From: Pseudomonas fluorescens
Lineage (GTDB): Bacteria > Pseudomonadota > Gammaproteobacteria > Pseudomonadales > Pseudomonadaceae
Reading direction: 5' to 3'
Assembly: GCF_902497745.1 (NCBI RefSeq)
Contig: NZ_CABVHJ010000017.1
Coordinates: 64,501-128,500 of the forward strand
Length of the DNA: 64,000 nucleotides
Shown piece after piece: positions 43,929-51,868 of this stretch. The stretch's first letter is position 1. Every line of letters starts with the position of its first letter. Both the position numbers and the translations under genes were made by a program. The notes under the pieces were generated by a model, which searched no databases, was not told the DNA's origin, and was given only the letters and a program-made list of their open reading frames with translations.

Positions 43929-44885
43929 ATGAATCCCAATCAATTGACCGATCAACTCGGGCTGTTTCTCGATGTGCTGGAGAGCGGCAGTTTTTCTGCC
44001 GCCTCGCGCCGTCATCCGCTGACACCGTCGGCCGTCGCTCGACGAATAGACAATCTGGAAAGCGCCGTTGGCAGCCAGTTGTTTGTCCGCAGCACTCACG
44101 CAGTGCGCGCAACGCCAGCGGGACTGGCGTTTGCCGAACGCGCGCGACGGATTGTTGCCGAGTTGCAGCTGGCCCGCGCAGAAGCGGTGTCCTTGAGCAG
44201 TGCACCCGAGGGCTTGATCCGTATCGATGCCCCCGCCGCTTTCGGGCGACGGCATCTGGCACCGGTGATCGCTGACTTTCTCGTTCTGTATCCGGGGCTG
44301 GATGTGCAACTGCACCTGATTGACAGCTTTGTCGACATGGGCGGCTCGAACCTGGGCAAAGTCGATCTGGTGCTGCGCGCCGGACAAATGGCTGATACCC
44401 GATTGGTGGCCACACCCTTGGCGAGCATGGTGCGTATTGCCTGCGCCAGTCCGGACTATCTCAAACGCCGTGGTGTACCCGGCAGTCCGGCGCAACTGAG
44501 CGAGCATGATGGCCTGGACTGGGAAGGCCTCGCTCCGCCCTTCGCCTGGCGCTTCGAGCAGGACGGCCAAATGCAATTGCACCGTCCGGCGCGCATCCGC
44601 ATGAGCGCCAACAATGCCGAGGCCTTGGTCTGCGGCGCCTTGGCTGGCTTGGGCATCGCGCATCTGCCGACATGGCTGGCCAGCGAATACCTGTTGCGCG
44701 GCGAATTGCTGCCGTTGTTCTGCGAAAACGGCCTGCCGACCCCAGAGTCCACCGGCATCTACGCGCTGCGCATGGAGCAACAAACCAACTCGCGCAGCCG
44801 CCTGTTGCTCGAATATCTCAAGACCCGTTTCAGTCCGGTGCCGCCATGGGATCTGGCGTTACAGCGAGATCTGGGACGGCACTAG
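43929..44885 (+). CDS. LysR-family transcriptional regulator
   Basis: The 318-residue regulator has an N-terminal HTH (LFLDVLESGSFSAASRRHPLTPSAVARRIDNLE) and an effector domain starting at GLIRIDAPAAFGRRHLAP, typical of the CrgA/DhlR-like group. It is 110 bp from the divergent TauE-like gene, so it might control that exporter. No ligand can be assigned. Confidence 0.92.
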   Translation: MNPNQLTDQLGLFLDVLESGSFSAASRRHPLTPSAVARRIDNLESAVGSQLFVRSTHAVRATPAGLAFAERARRIVAELQLARAEAVSLSSAPEGLIRIDAPAAFGRRHLAPVIADFLVLYPGLDVQLHLIDSFVDMGGSNLGKVDLVLRAGQMADTRLVATPLASMVRIACASPDYLKRRGVPGSPAQLSEHDGLDWEGLAPPFAWRFEQDGQMQLHRPARIRMSANNAEALVCGALAGLGIAHLPTWLASEYLLRGELLPLFCENGLPTPESTGIYALRMEQQTNSRSRLLLEYLKTRFSPVPPWDLALQRDLGRH

Positions 44886-44958
44886 CGCCGGAAAATTATC
44901 TGGCGCATTAAAGATTCGAGCGCTAGATTCATGACCATTACCGCACAAGGCTTTTGAA

Positions 44959-45414
44959 ATGACTTCCGAACGCGACACCTGCGACGACCTGCTGCTGGAT
45001 AACCAGGCCTGCTTCGCTCTGCATTCCACTTCGCTGATGATGACCAAGGTCTACAAGCCGCTGCTGCAAGCCTTGAACCTGACCTATCCGCAGTATCTGG
45101 CGATGATGGTGCTTTGGGAGAAGGATGGTTTGACCGTCGGAGAAATCAGCTCGCGGTTGCTGACCGATCCCGGCTCGCTGACCCCGCTGCTCAAACGCCT
45201 GGAAGGCGAAGGCTTGCTCAGCCGCACGCGCAGTCGTGAGGATGAGCGCGTGGTAATTGTTGAACTGACCGAACAGGGTCGGGCGCTACGCGACAAGGCA
45301 CAGACCATTCCGCAATGCATCCTCGGCGCCAGCGGCTTCACTCTGGAACGCCTGCAGAAGCTGCAATCAGAGTTGCAGGCGCTACGCGGTCACTTGCAGG
45401 AAAGCCTGATCTGA
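44959..45414 (+). CDS. ohrR: Organic hydroperoxide sensor-repressor OhrR
   Basis: This MarR-family regulator of 151 residues carries the reactive cysteine C18 in NQACFALHS and a second cysteine C120, as in two-Cys OhrR proteins. Its HTH is LTVGEISSRLLTDPGSLTPLLKRLEGEG and the wing holds REDERVVIVELT. Oxidation by organic peroxides releases it from the ohr operator. ohr lies 330 bp downstream on the same strand, separated by a REP pair and the operator. It is a paralogue of the ospR product at 29316-29777. Confidence 0.93.
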   Translation: MTSERDTCDDLLLDNQACFALHSTSLMMTKVYKPLLQALNLTYPQYLAMMVLWEKDGLTVGEISSRLLTDPGSLTPLLKRLEGEGLLSRTRSREDERVVIVELTEQGRALRDKAQTIPQCILGASGFTLERLQKLQSELQALRGHLQESLI

Positions 45415-45429
45415 CCTCCACACAGTCCC

Positions 45430-45519
45430 TGTGGGAGCGAGCCTGCTCGCGAATGCGTAGTGTCAGTCGATATGAATGGTGACTGATACACCGCATTCGC
45501 GAGCAGGCTCGCTCCCACA
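45430..45519. repeat. REP pair, copy 5
   Basis: GTGGGAGCGAGCCTGCTCGCG and CGCGAGCAGGCTCGCTCCCAC are perfect inverted units, with an inner TGTCAGTC/GACTGATA partial match, between ohrR and ohr. Confidence 0.92.
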
Positions 45520-45643
45520 TTGATTTCATCGACAACAAAAATATTTTCACCACCTGATCTACCGCGCAAATCGCTCTAACTCAAGCCTTACAGCCACCCT
45601 CTCATACCCGCCCCTTCGTGGAAGTGCAGCTTTTTTATAAATT

Positions 45644-45661
45644 TATCTTGCGCGCAATATA
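45644..45661. promoter_or_regulatory. Candidate OhrR operator at the ohr promoter
   Basis: TATCTTGCGCGCAATATA is an 18-bp dyad with one mismatch and a perfect TTGCGCGCAA core. It overlaps the predicted -35 of ohr. A related TTAGCGCGCAA-type repeat at 45691-45714 lies downstream of the -10 and could be a second contact site. Confidence 0.65.
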
Positions 45662-45676
45662 TTAGCGCGATACATT
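45648..45676 (+). promoter_or_regulatory. Predicted ohr promoter
   Basis: TTGCGC (45648-45653) and TACATT (45671-45676) are spaced by 17 bp, about 65 bp before the ohr ATG. The -35 sits inside the OhrR dyad, the same geometry as at gpx. Confidence 0.6.
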
Positions 45677-45741
45677 CACCTCGCACTTACTTAGCGCGCA
45701 AACAATTAGCGCACATAACCACACCCAATGAGGCTCACACC

Positions 45742-46161
45742 ATGCAAACTCTCTACACCGCAATCGCAACCTCCACTGGCGGCCGTGATGGTCGTGCGAT
45801 CTCCAGCGACAATATCCTCGACGTCAAACTCGCCACCCCGAAAGAACTCGGCGGTGCCGGCGGCGCGGCGACCAACCCAGAGCAACTGTTCGCGGCCGGC
45901 TACTCGGCCTGCTTCATCGGCGCACTGAAATTCGTCGCCAGCCAGACCAAACGCAAAATCCCTGACGATGCCTCGATCACCGCCCATGTCGGTATCGGCC
46001 AGATCCCCGGTGGCTTCGGTCTGGACATCGACCTGCACATCAGCCTGCCAGGCCTGGAACAAGCCGACGCACAAGCGCTGGTCGACGCTGCTCACCAGGT
46101 CTGCCCGTACTCCAACGCCACCCGTGGCAACGTCGATGTACGTCTGCACGTCACCGTTTAA
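45742..46161 (+). CDS. ohr: Organic hydroperoxide resistance protein Ohr
   Basis: Thiol peroxidase of the Ohr/OsmC family, 139 residues, lipoyl-dependent in related bacteria. The peroxidatic cysteine is C57 (YSACFIGALK) and the resolving cysteine C121 (HQVCPYSNATRG). ARGG-type GGRDGRAI lies at the N-terminus. GAGG lies about 8 nt before the ATG. It is regulated by OhrR from the upstream dyads and is followed after 34 bp by a secreted esterase gene. Confidence 0.96.
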   Translation: MQTLYTAIATSTGGRDGRAISSDNILDVKLATPKELGGAGGAATNPEQLFAAGYSACFIGALKFVASQTKRKIPDDASITAHVGIGQIPGGFGLDIDLHISLPGLEQADAQALVDAAHQVCPYSNATRGNVDVRLHVTV

Positions 46162-46195
46162 CTGCTGATATCCCAGGCCCGAACAGGAAATGAAC

Positions 46196-47206
46196 ATGCA
46201 CACTTTCAGCAAAGTCTTGACCGGTACCCTTCTCGCCCTGTCCATCCACAGTGCATTTGCCGGTGATGTCGAACACAACACTCAGGCATTTCTCGATGTG
46301 CTGAATGCCGGCACCGGCAAACCGATGGAACAGCTGACACCCAAAGATGCCCGCGCCGTGCTGGTCGGCGCGCAGTCCGGGGTCAAGTTGACGCTGCCCA
46401 AAGCGGACGTCAGCGAGAAAACCATCCAGGTCGATGGCCAACCGTTGAGCCTGACCATCGTCCGGCCGGCCGGGGTCAAGGGCGAGCTGCCAGTGTTCAT
46501 GTTCTTCCACGGTGGTGGCTGGGTGCTAGGCGATTTCCCGACGCACGAGCGGTTGGTGCGGGATCTGGTGGTCGGTTCGGGAGCGGCGGCTGTGTTCGTC
46601 AATTACACGCCTTCACCGGAAGCGCATTACCCGGTGGCGATCAACCAGGCCTACGCGGCAACTAAGTGGGTCGCCGAGCACGGCAAAGAAATCAACGTCG
46701 ACGGCAAACGTCTGGCCGTCGCTGGCAACAGCGTCGGCGGCAACATGGCGGCCGTGGTTGCACTGATGGCCAAAGACAAAGGCACGCCGGCGATCAAGTT
46801 CCAGGTGCTGCTGTGGCCTGTGACGGACGCCAATTTCGATACCGGCTCCTACAATCAGTACGCCGAAGGGCACTTCCTCACGCGCAACATGATGAAATGG
46901 TTCTGGGACAACTACACCACCGACGCCAAGCAGCGAAACGAGATTTACGCGTCGCCGCTGCGGGCCAGCACTGCGCAACTGAAGGGCCTGCCGCCAGCAC
47001 TGGTGCAGACCGCCGGCGCCGATGTGCTGCGTGATGAAGGTGAAGCGTATGCGCGCAAACTCGATGAGGCCGGTGTGGCAGTGACGTCGGTGCGTTACAA
47101 CGGCATGATCCACGATTACGGTTTGCTTAACGTGGTCAGTCAGGTGCCGGCAGTGCGTTCGGCGATGTTGCAGGCATCTGAAGAACTCAAGCAACACTTG
47201 AAGTAA
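46196..47206 (+). CDS. Secreted alpha/beta hydrolase of the HSL (hormone-sensitive lipase) family
   Basis: The ~336-residue precursor has a signal peptide (MHTFSKVLTGTLLALSIHSAFA). The oxyanion motif is FFHGGGWVLGDF, the nucleophile serine is in VAGNSVGGNMAA, and the aspartate and histidine lie in GADVLRDEGEAYA and GMIHDYGLL. I chose the second ATG (46196), 7 nt after AGGA, over the ATG at 46190. It is likely an esterase acting in the periplasm. It is probably co-transcribed with ohr, so it may be induced by organic peroxides. Confidence 0.88.
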   Translation: MHTFSKVLTGTLLALSIHSAFAGDVEHNTQAFLDVLNAGTGKPMEQLTPKDARAVLVGAQSGVKLTLPKADVSEKTIQVDGQPLSLTIVRPAGVKGELPVFMFFHGGGWVLGDFPTHERLVRDLVVGSGAAAVFVNYTPSPEAHYPVAINQAYAATKWVAEHGKEINVDGKRLAVAGNSVGGNMAAVVALMAKDKGTPAIKFQVLLWPVTDANFDTGSYNQYAEGHFLTRNMMKWFWDNYTTDAKQRNEIYASPLRASTAQLKGLPPALVQTAGADVLRDEGEAYARKLDEAGVAVTSVRYNGMIHDYGLLNVVSQVPAVRSAMLQASEELKQHLK

Positions 47207-47218
47207 CCACAATCCCAT

Positions 47219-47307
47219 TGTGGGAGCGAGCCTGCTCGCGAAAGCAGTGTGTCATCCAGTGATGTGCTGGCTGACAGAATGCATTCGCGAGCAGGCTCGC
47301 TCCCACA
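47219..47307. repeat. REP pair, copy 6
   Basis: Perfect inverted units GTGGGAGCGAGCCTGCTCGCGAA and its complement flank about 40 bp, between the esterase gene and the efp terminator. Confidence 0.92.
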
Positions 47308-47340
47308 GGGAATTGTGTGAAGCTCAAATCGCAGGCACAA

Positions 47341-47369
47341 AAAAGCCCGACTCAATGGTCGGGCTTTTT
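47341..47369 (-). terminator. Terminator after efp
   Basis: AAAAGCCCGAC-TCAATG-GTCGGGCTTTTT forms a GC stem flanked by A and T runs, 21 bp after the efp stop. It can also stop transcription from the plus strand. Confidence 0.9.
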
Positions 47370-47389
47370 CTTTCCGCAAAAAGCAGTGC

Positions 47390-47959
47390 TTATTTGGCAC
47401 GGCCTTTGTAGGAACCGCCTTCGCGGGTGTCGATTTCGATCTTGTCACCGATTTCGATGAAGTCGGCAACTTGCAGCTCAGTACCGTTGGCCAGCTTGGC
47501 TGGCTTCATGACTTTGCCGGAAGTGTCGCCACGAGCCGAACCTTCGGTGTAGTCAACTACGCGCACGATGGTGGTCGGCAGCTCTACGGAAACCAGACGC
47601 TCTTCGAAGAAGATCGCTTCGCAAACATCGGTCATGCCTTCTTCAACGAAAGGCAGAACGGCTTCGATGTCTTCAGCGTTCAGCTCGTACATGGTGTAGT
47701 CAGTGGTGTCCATGAACGTGTAGGTGTCGCCGCTGATGAAGGACAGGGTCGCTTCTTTGCGGTCGAGGATTACGTCGTCCAGTTTGTCGTCAGCGCTGTA
47801 AACGATCTCGGTCTTGTAACCGGTCAGCAGGTTTTTCAGCTTGGTCTTCATGATCGCGCTGTTACGGCCCGACTTGGTGAATTCAGCTTTCTGAACCAGC
47901 CAAGGATCGTTTTCGAGACGGATCACGGTACCGGGTTTCAGTTCTTTACCAGTTTTCAT
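47390..47959 (-). CDS. efp: Elongation factor P
   Basis: EF-P relieves ribosome stalling at polyproline stretches. The 189-residue protein has arginine at position 32 (KSGRNSA), the form that is rhamnosylated, rather than lysine. KOW-like domain I, then OB domains II and III, with the C-terminal GDKIEIDTREGGSYKGRAK, are all intact. It lies 48 bp after earP on the same strand, so both form an operon or share regulation. The sugar donor genes rmlBDAC are not in the window. Confidence 0.97.
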   Translation of the reverse strand: MKTGKELKPGTVIRLENDPWLVQKAEFTKSGRNSAIMKTKLKNLLTGYKTEIVYSADDKLDDVILDRKEATLSFISGDTYTFMDTTDYTMYELNAEDIEAVLPFVEEGMTDVCEAIFFEERLVSVELPTTIVRVVDYTEGSARGDTSGKVMKPAKLANGTELQVADFIEIGDKIEIDTREGGSYKGRAK

Positions 47960-48007
47960 TGCGAATATCCGAATTTGGATGGGATTTACAAAAATCTAGG
48001 CCGCGTA

Positions 48008-49150
48008 TCATATCCAATTTAGGTAAAACTGTACCAGCGCTGCGGCAAGATCGGCCTGCAAGCCTTGTTCCAGACACCACGCTTCGGCATTTTCCTGCAG
48101 TTCTGGCCAATGATTGCGGGCCGCGAGCCAGTGTTCGCCGATGGGTTGACCGGCGCTCCAGGCCCGCCAGAGACCGTTCATCGCCTCGGCAGCGGCTGGT
48201 GACAGGCCTTTTGTGTAGAGCACGAGAAAGGCGTCGAGCTTGTCCAGATGGATGTCTTCGTCCTGCTGATAGATGTGCCACAGCATCGGCCGTCCCGCCC
48301 ACTGCGCGCGTACGAACGAGTCTTCACCGCGCACGGCGTTGAAATCGCAGCACCAGAGCAAGTGGTCATATTGATCCTGACGGACGAACGGCAATACCTG
48401 CACGGTCAGCGACTGACGCACATTGATCTCGCCCACCGTCAGGGTTTCCACTCCAAGCCAACGCGCTACGTCGCCAAGAATCCGCCCTTCCGGCACCAGA
48501 AGATGGGTCGGTGCAGCATCGGCCGCCAGCACATCAAGCCAACTCGCCAGCCCGGCATTCTCATAAGCAAACAGCGAAATCAGCTGCGCATCCGGTGCGC
48601 GATCGACCCCCAGACCTTGCAGAAACTGGCGCTGAGCCTCGGTATCCTGCTGAAACAGTCGACGCTGCTCGAGCAATCCTCGTTCACGAAGCAGCCCGCC
48701 AGTGCCCGCCTGAAAGCCCGGAAAAAAGAAGAACTTCTGCACGGTTTTGTATTTGACCGACGGCAACCCGTGGCAACCGATCACCCAGTCTTCGGCGCTG
48801 AGATAGTCGAGGTTCATCCACAGCGGCGGTTGTTCGCGCACGGCCATCGCCTCCATATAGTCAGTAGGCAACTGACAGGCAAACGCGGCGATCACCACAT
48901 CGGCGGCGTCGGTGTGCGACCACTCGGCCGGCCAGTGGCGCACTTCGACACCCTGCCGGGATTGCTGTGCCGCGTTGATATCGATCTCGGGGCAAATGCG
49001 CTCGAAGGCGCGCAGATCATCGACCCACAGGCGCACCGCCAGACCGTGCTCGCCCGCCAGTTGCCGGGCCAGACGCCAGGTCACACCGATATCACCAAAG
49101 TTGTCGACGACGGTGCAGAAAATATCCCAGCGGGTTTTCAATTGCGGCAT
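48008..49150 (-). CDS. earP: EF-P arginine rhamnosyltransferase EarP
   Basis: The 380-residue GT-B-fold enzyme transfers rhamnose from dTDP-L-rhamnose to Arg32 of EF-P. The N-terminus WDIFCTVVDNFGDIGVTWRLARQL is the EarP hallmark with acidic catalytic residues. The C-terminal donor site has FVRQDQYDHLLWCCDFNAVRGEDSFVRAQWAG. It is directly upstream of efp, and the EF-P here has the arginine substrate, which confirms the assignment. Confidence 0.95.
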   Translation of the reverse strand: MPQLKTRWDIFCTVVDNFGDIGVTWRLARQLAGEHGLAVRLWVDDLRAFERICPEIDINAAQQSRQGVEVRHWPAEWSHTDAADVVIAAFACQLPTDYMEAMAVREQPPLWMNLDYLSAEDWVIGCHGLPSVKYKTVQKFFFFPGFQAGTGGLLRERGLLEQRRLFQQDTEAQRQFLQGLGVDRAPDAQLISLFAYENAGLASWLDVLAADAAPTHLLVPEGRILGDVARWLGVETLTVGEINVRQSLTVQVLPFVRQDQYDHLLWCCDFNAVRGEDSFVRAQWAGRPMLWHIYQQDEDIHLDKLDAFLVLYTKGLSPAAAEAMNGLWRAWSAGQPIGEHWLAARNHWPELQENAEAWCLEQGLQADLAAALVQFYLNWI

Positions 49151-49274
49151 TCAAGACTCCCGTTGGCAAAAGCGCCGATTGTCCGCATAAATGACCTCGC
49201 GCAGAAGAGCCGACGGCGATTAATCTTCGTGCGACAATCGCCACTTGCCCGCAATCACCCGCCAGGAGGCAGCC

Positions 49275-49685
49275 ATGCCCTATCGCCCCAATCCACGCCG
49301 GCCCTTGCCGGTACAGCTTAGCGCGCTGCATCTGACCGGCAGCATTGCCCTGGGCATGTGGCTGGGCTTCCTCGCCATTGCGCTGACCTGCTGGCTGCTG
49401 GCGCATTTTCTGTTCAAAGAACAACTGGCACCGGTTGCCCAGGCTGTGCAGCAATTGGCCAATCCGCCGGCGACTGTTCAGGTACAGCCGGATATTCCGC
49501 CGCAGAGCCCGTTGTTCCAGCAATACGAGGAAAATCTGCGCAAGAACGAGCAGCAGGCACGGCTGGATCAGGCGCGCGGCAGCACGCGTAATCTGTCGAA
49601 TCCAAAGTGTCAGTTCTGGCTGCAACAGGATCAAACCGCTCCGAGCGAAAAGAGCCGCGCCAACGTTTTGCAATTCTGCGATTGA
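49275..49685 (+). CDS. Hypothetical single-pass membrane protein
   Basis: A protein of 136 residues starts at the ATG at 49275, with a perfect AGGAGG 6 nt upstream. One membrane helix (GSIALGMWLGFLAIALTCWLLAHFL) lies at about 24-48. A helical, glutamine-rich periplasmic or cytoplasmic region follows, with two cysteines (CQFWL and FCD at the end). It is followed after 2 bp by the Gre-like gene, so the two are co-transcribed. I do not recognise a function. Confidence 0.78.
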   Translation: MPYRPNPRRPLPVQLSALHLTGSIALGMWLGFLAIALTCWLLAHFLFKEQLAPVAQAVQQLANPPATVQVQPDIPPQSPLFQQYEENLRKNEQQARLDQARGSTRNLSNPKCQFWLQQDQTAPSEKSRANVLQFCD

Positions 49686-49687
49686 TC

Positions 49688-50170
49688 ATGAACAAGCACA
49701 TCGTCCACCAATTGATTCTCGACAAACTGCGCATCGATCTCGACATCGCCGAACGCGCCGCGCAAACCGCTTACGAAACGGCGACCCACGAAGAAAACAT
49801 CGCCGAAAACAAATACGACACGCTGGGGCTTGAGGCGTCGTATCTGGCGGCGGGTCAGGCGAAAAGGGTCGAAGAAATCCGTCAGTCACTGGCGCTGTGC
49901 CAGAACCTGACCTTGCGCGCCTATGACGAAAATCGTGGTATCGAAGTCGGCGCCCTGCTCGGCCTGGAGGACGAAAAGGGTCGCGAGCAATGGCTGTTTC
50001 TGGCGCCGGATGCGGCAGGCCTGAAAGTCGATGTGGTCGGTCAGCCGATAACCGTCATCACCCCGCGCTCGCCGCTGGGCAAAGGTCTGCTGGGCAAGTG
50101 CGAAGGCGATGAGGTGGAGATTCTGGTGGCAGGCACCCGGCAACAGTTCGCTGTCACCGAGGTGCTCTGA
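49688..50170 (+). CDS. GreA/GreB-like transcription factor (third Gre family member)
   Basis: The protein has 160 residues. Residues about 1-75 form an antiparallel coiled coil whose tip, HEENIAENKYDTLG, aligns with the acidic tip of Gre factors (GDLSENAEY-like). Residues about 80-158 match the C-terminal FKBP-like GreA_GreB domain (PRSPLGKGLLGKCEGDEVEILV). It is shorter and more divergent than GreB at 62517-63014. It probably enters the RNA polymerase secondary channel. Cleavage activity depends on the tip acids, which are partly kept. Start at 49688, 2 bp after the preceding stop. Confidence 0.85.
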   Translation: MNKHIVHQLILDKLRIDLDIAERAAQTAYETATHEENIAENKYDTLGLEASYLAAGQAKRVEEIRQSLALCQNLTLRAYDENRGIEVGALLGLEDEKGREQWLFLAPDAAGLKVDVVGQPITVITPRSPLGKGLLGKCEGDEVEILVAGTRQQFAVTEVL

Positions 50171-50179
50171 AACAACTGA

Positions 50180-51154
50180 TCAGTGAACCGGCAGTTCGAC
50201 GCCGTCGAACAGTTCTTCCAGTTCCTGCTTGTTGTGGCATTGAATGGCTTTGGCCATCACTTCGCGGGTCAGGTGCGGGGCGAACTTCTCGATGAAGTCG
50301 CACATGAAACCACGCAGGAAGGTGCCGCGACGGAAACCGATCTTGGTCACGCTCGACTCGAACAGTTCGCTGGCATCCAGCACCACCAGATCGTTGTCGA
50401 GTTTGGTGTCGACCGCCATTTTAGCGACGATGCCCACGCCCAGGCCCAGACGCACATAGGTTTTGATCACATCGGCATCGGCGGCGGTGAACACCACTTT
50501 CGGCGTCAGACCGCGATGGCTGAAAGCTTCGTCGAGTTTCGAACGGCCAGTGAAACCGAACACGTAAGTCACGATCGGGTATTCGGCCAGAGCTTCAAGA
50601 GTCAGCTTCGGCAGCTTGGTCAGCGGGTGGCCCTGCGGCACGACTACGCAACGATTCCAGCGGTAGCACGGCATCATCACCAGATCGCCGAACAGCTCCA
50701 GCGCTTCGGTAGCGATGGCGAAATCGACGGTGCCGTCAGCGGCCATTTCGGCGATCTGCATCGGCGAACCCTGGTGCATGTGCAGCGCCACGTCCGGGTA
50801 TTGCTTGATGAAATTGCTGATCACCGGTGGCAGCGCATAACGTGCCTGGGTGTGGGTGGTGGCGATCGACAGGGTGCCTTTTTTCTCGTTGGAGAATTCC
50901 TGGGCGATCTGCTTGATGCTTTCGACCTTGCGCAGAATTTCACCGGCGGTGGTGATGATGCGCTCGCCGGCCGGGGTTACGCGGGTCAGGTGCTTGCCGC
51001 TGCGGGCAAACACTTCGACGCCAAGTTCATCTTCCAGCAGACGGATTTGCTTACTGATGCCCGGTTGCGAGGTGTAAAGGCTTTGGGCTGTAGCGGAAAC
51101 GTTGAGGTCGTGGTGCGCCACTTCCCAGATGTAGCGCAATTGTTGAAGCTTCAT
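50180..51154 (-). CDS. cysB: LysR-type sulfur regulator CysB
   Basis: CysB activates cysteine biosynthesis and sulfate-starvation genes with N-acetylserine as inducer. The 324-residue protein starts MKLQQLRYIWEVAHHDLNVSATAQSLYTSQPGISKQIRLLEDELGV, the standard CysB HTH. Effector motifs THTQARYALPPV and GLGVGIVAKMAVD are conserved. GAGGG lies 7 nt before the ATG. It stands alone; the AT-rich region after 51155 is its promoter. Confidence 0.96.
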   Translation of the reverse strand: MKLQQLRYIWEVAHHDLNVSATAQSLYTSQPGISKQIRLLEDELGVEVFARSGKHLTRVTPAGERIITTAGEILRKVESIKQIAQEFSNEKKGTLSIATTHTQARYALPPVISNFIKQYPDVALHMHQGSPMQIAEMAADGTVDFAIATEALELFGDLVMMPCYRWNRCVVVPQGHPLTKLPKLTLEALAEYPIVTYVFGFTGRSKLDEAFSHRGLTPKVVFTAADADVIKTYVRLGLGVGIVAKMAVDTKLDNDLVVLDASELFESSVTKIGFRRGTFLRGFMCDFIEKFAPHLTREVMAKAIQCHNKQELEELFDGVELPVH

Positions 51155-51267
51155 ATGAATCCCTCAAAGCAGGTAGACGCCACGGGCATCAGCGACGGTA
51201 TATAACTATATTAATGGTTTGAATAATAAATCTAGAACTTTTTTATCAAAGCGCCATTATTCCTGCT

Positions 51268-51771
51268 TCAGCGATCCTCTCGCCGCCGGCGCTCCACCAA
51301 CGGCACGAGATAAACCGGCACCTTGGCCAATTGCAGTACCCGCGCTGCCGTGCGCCCCAACGGCGTTTCCGCGCCCACCCCGTGGCTGTGACTGCCGACG
51401 ATCAGCAGATCGACCGAGAGTTTCTGCACCTGGTCGAGAATCACCTGCGACGGATCACCCTGCAGCACGCGCACGGCGCGAATGCGCTGCAGATCCTGCT
51501 CGCCTTCATCCCCCAGTTCTTCGCGAAAGCTTTCCAGCACTCGCTGCTCGATATTGGCAATGACAGTTTTCAGACCCTGGCTGTGAAATTCGTTCAATGC
51601 CTGTTCGTCGAGGTAACTCTGCAACACCGATTCGGCAAACAGCCCCATCGGCTCCACCGCGTGCACCACGTACAGATCGGCATTGAACGTTCGCGCCAAC
51701 GCCAGGGCATGCTGCATCACTAACGGTGCGTACAGACCGAGGTCAGTGGCATACAGCATCGAACGAATCAT
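51268..51771 (-). CDS. Universal stress protein (UspA family)
   Basis: Single Usp domain, 167 residues, from the ATG at 51771 (GGAGG 6 nt upstream). The ATP-binding signature lies near the C-terminus: LIVGSHSHGVGAETPLGRTAARVL (G-2x-G-9x-G-S/T type). It begins MIRSMLYATDLGLYAPLVMQHALALA. Function is likely in stress survival; its partners are unknown. Confidence 0.92.
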   Translation of the reverse strand: MIRSMLYATDLGLYAPLVMQHALALARTFNADLYVVHAVEPMGLFAESVLQSYLDEQALNEFHSQGLKTVIANIEQRVLESFREELGDEGEQDLQRIRAVRVLQGDPSQVILDQVQKLSVDLLIVGSHSHGVGAETPLGRTAARVLQLAKVPVYLVPLVERRRREDR

Positions 51772-51868
51772 ATGACCTCCTCGCAAGCCAACATGGCGGA
51801 GATTTGATTCAGCTTAGCAGTGCCTTGGCGAGTACGACGTGCGGCGCAACGTCTTGAACCACAGGGCT

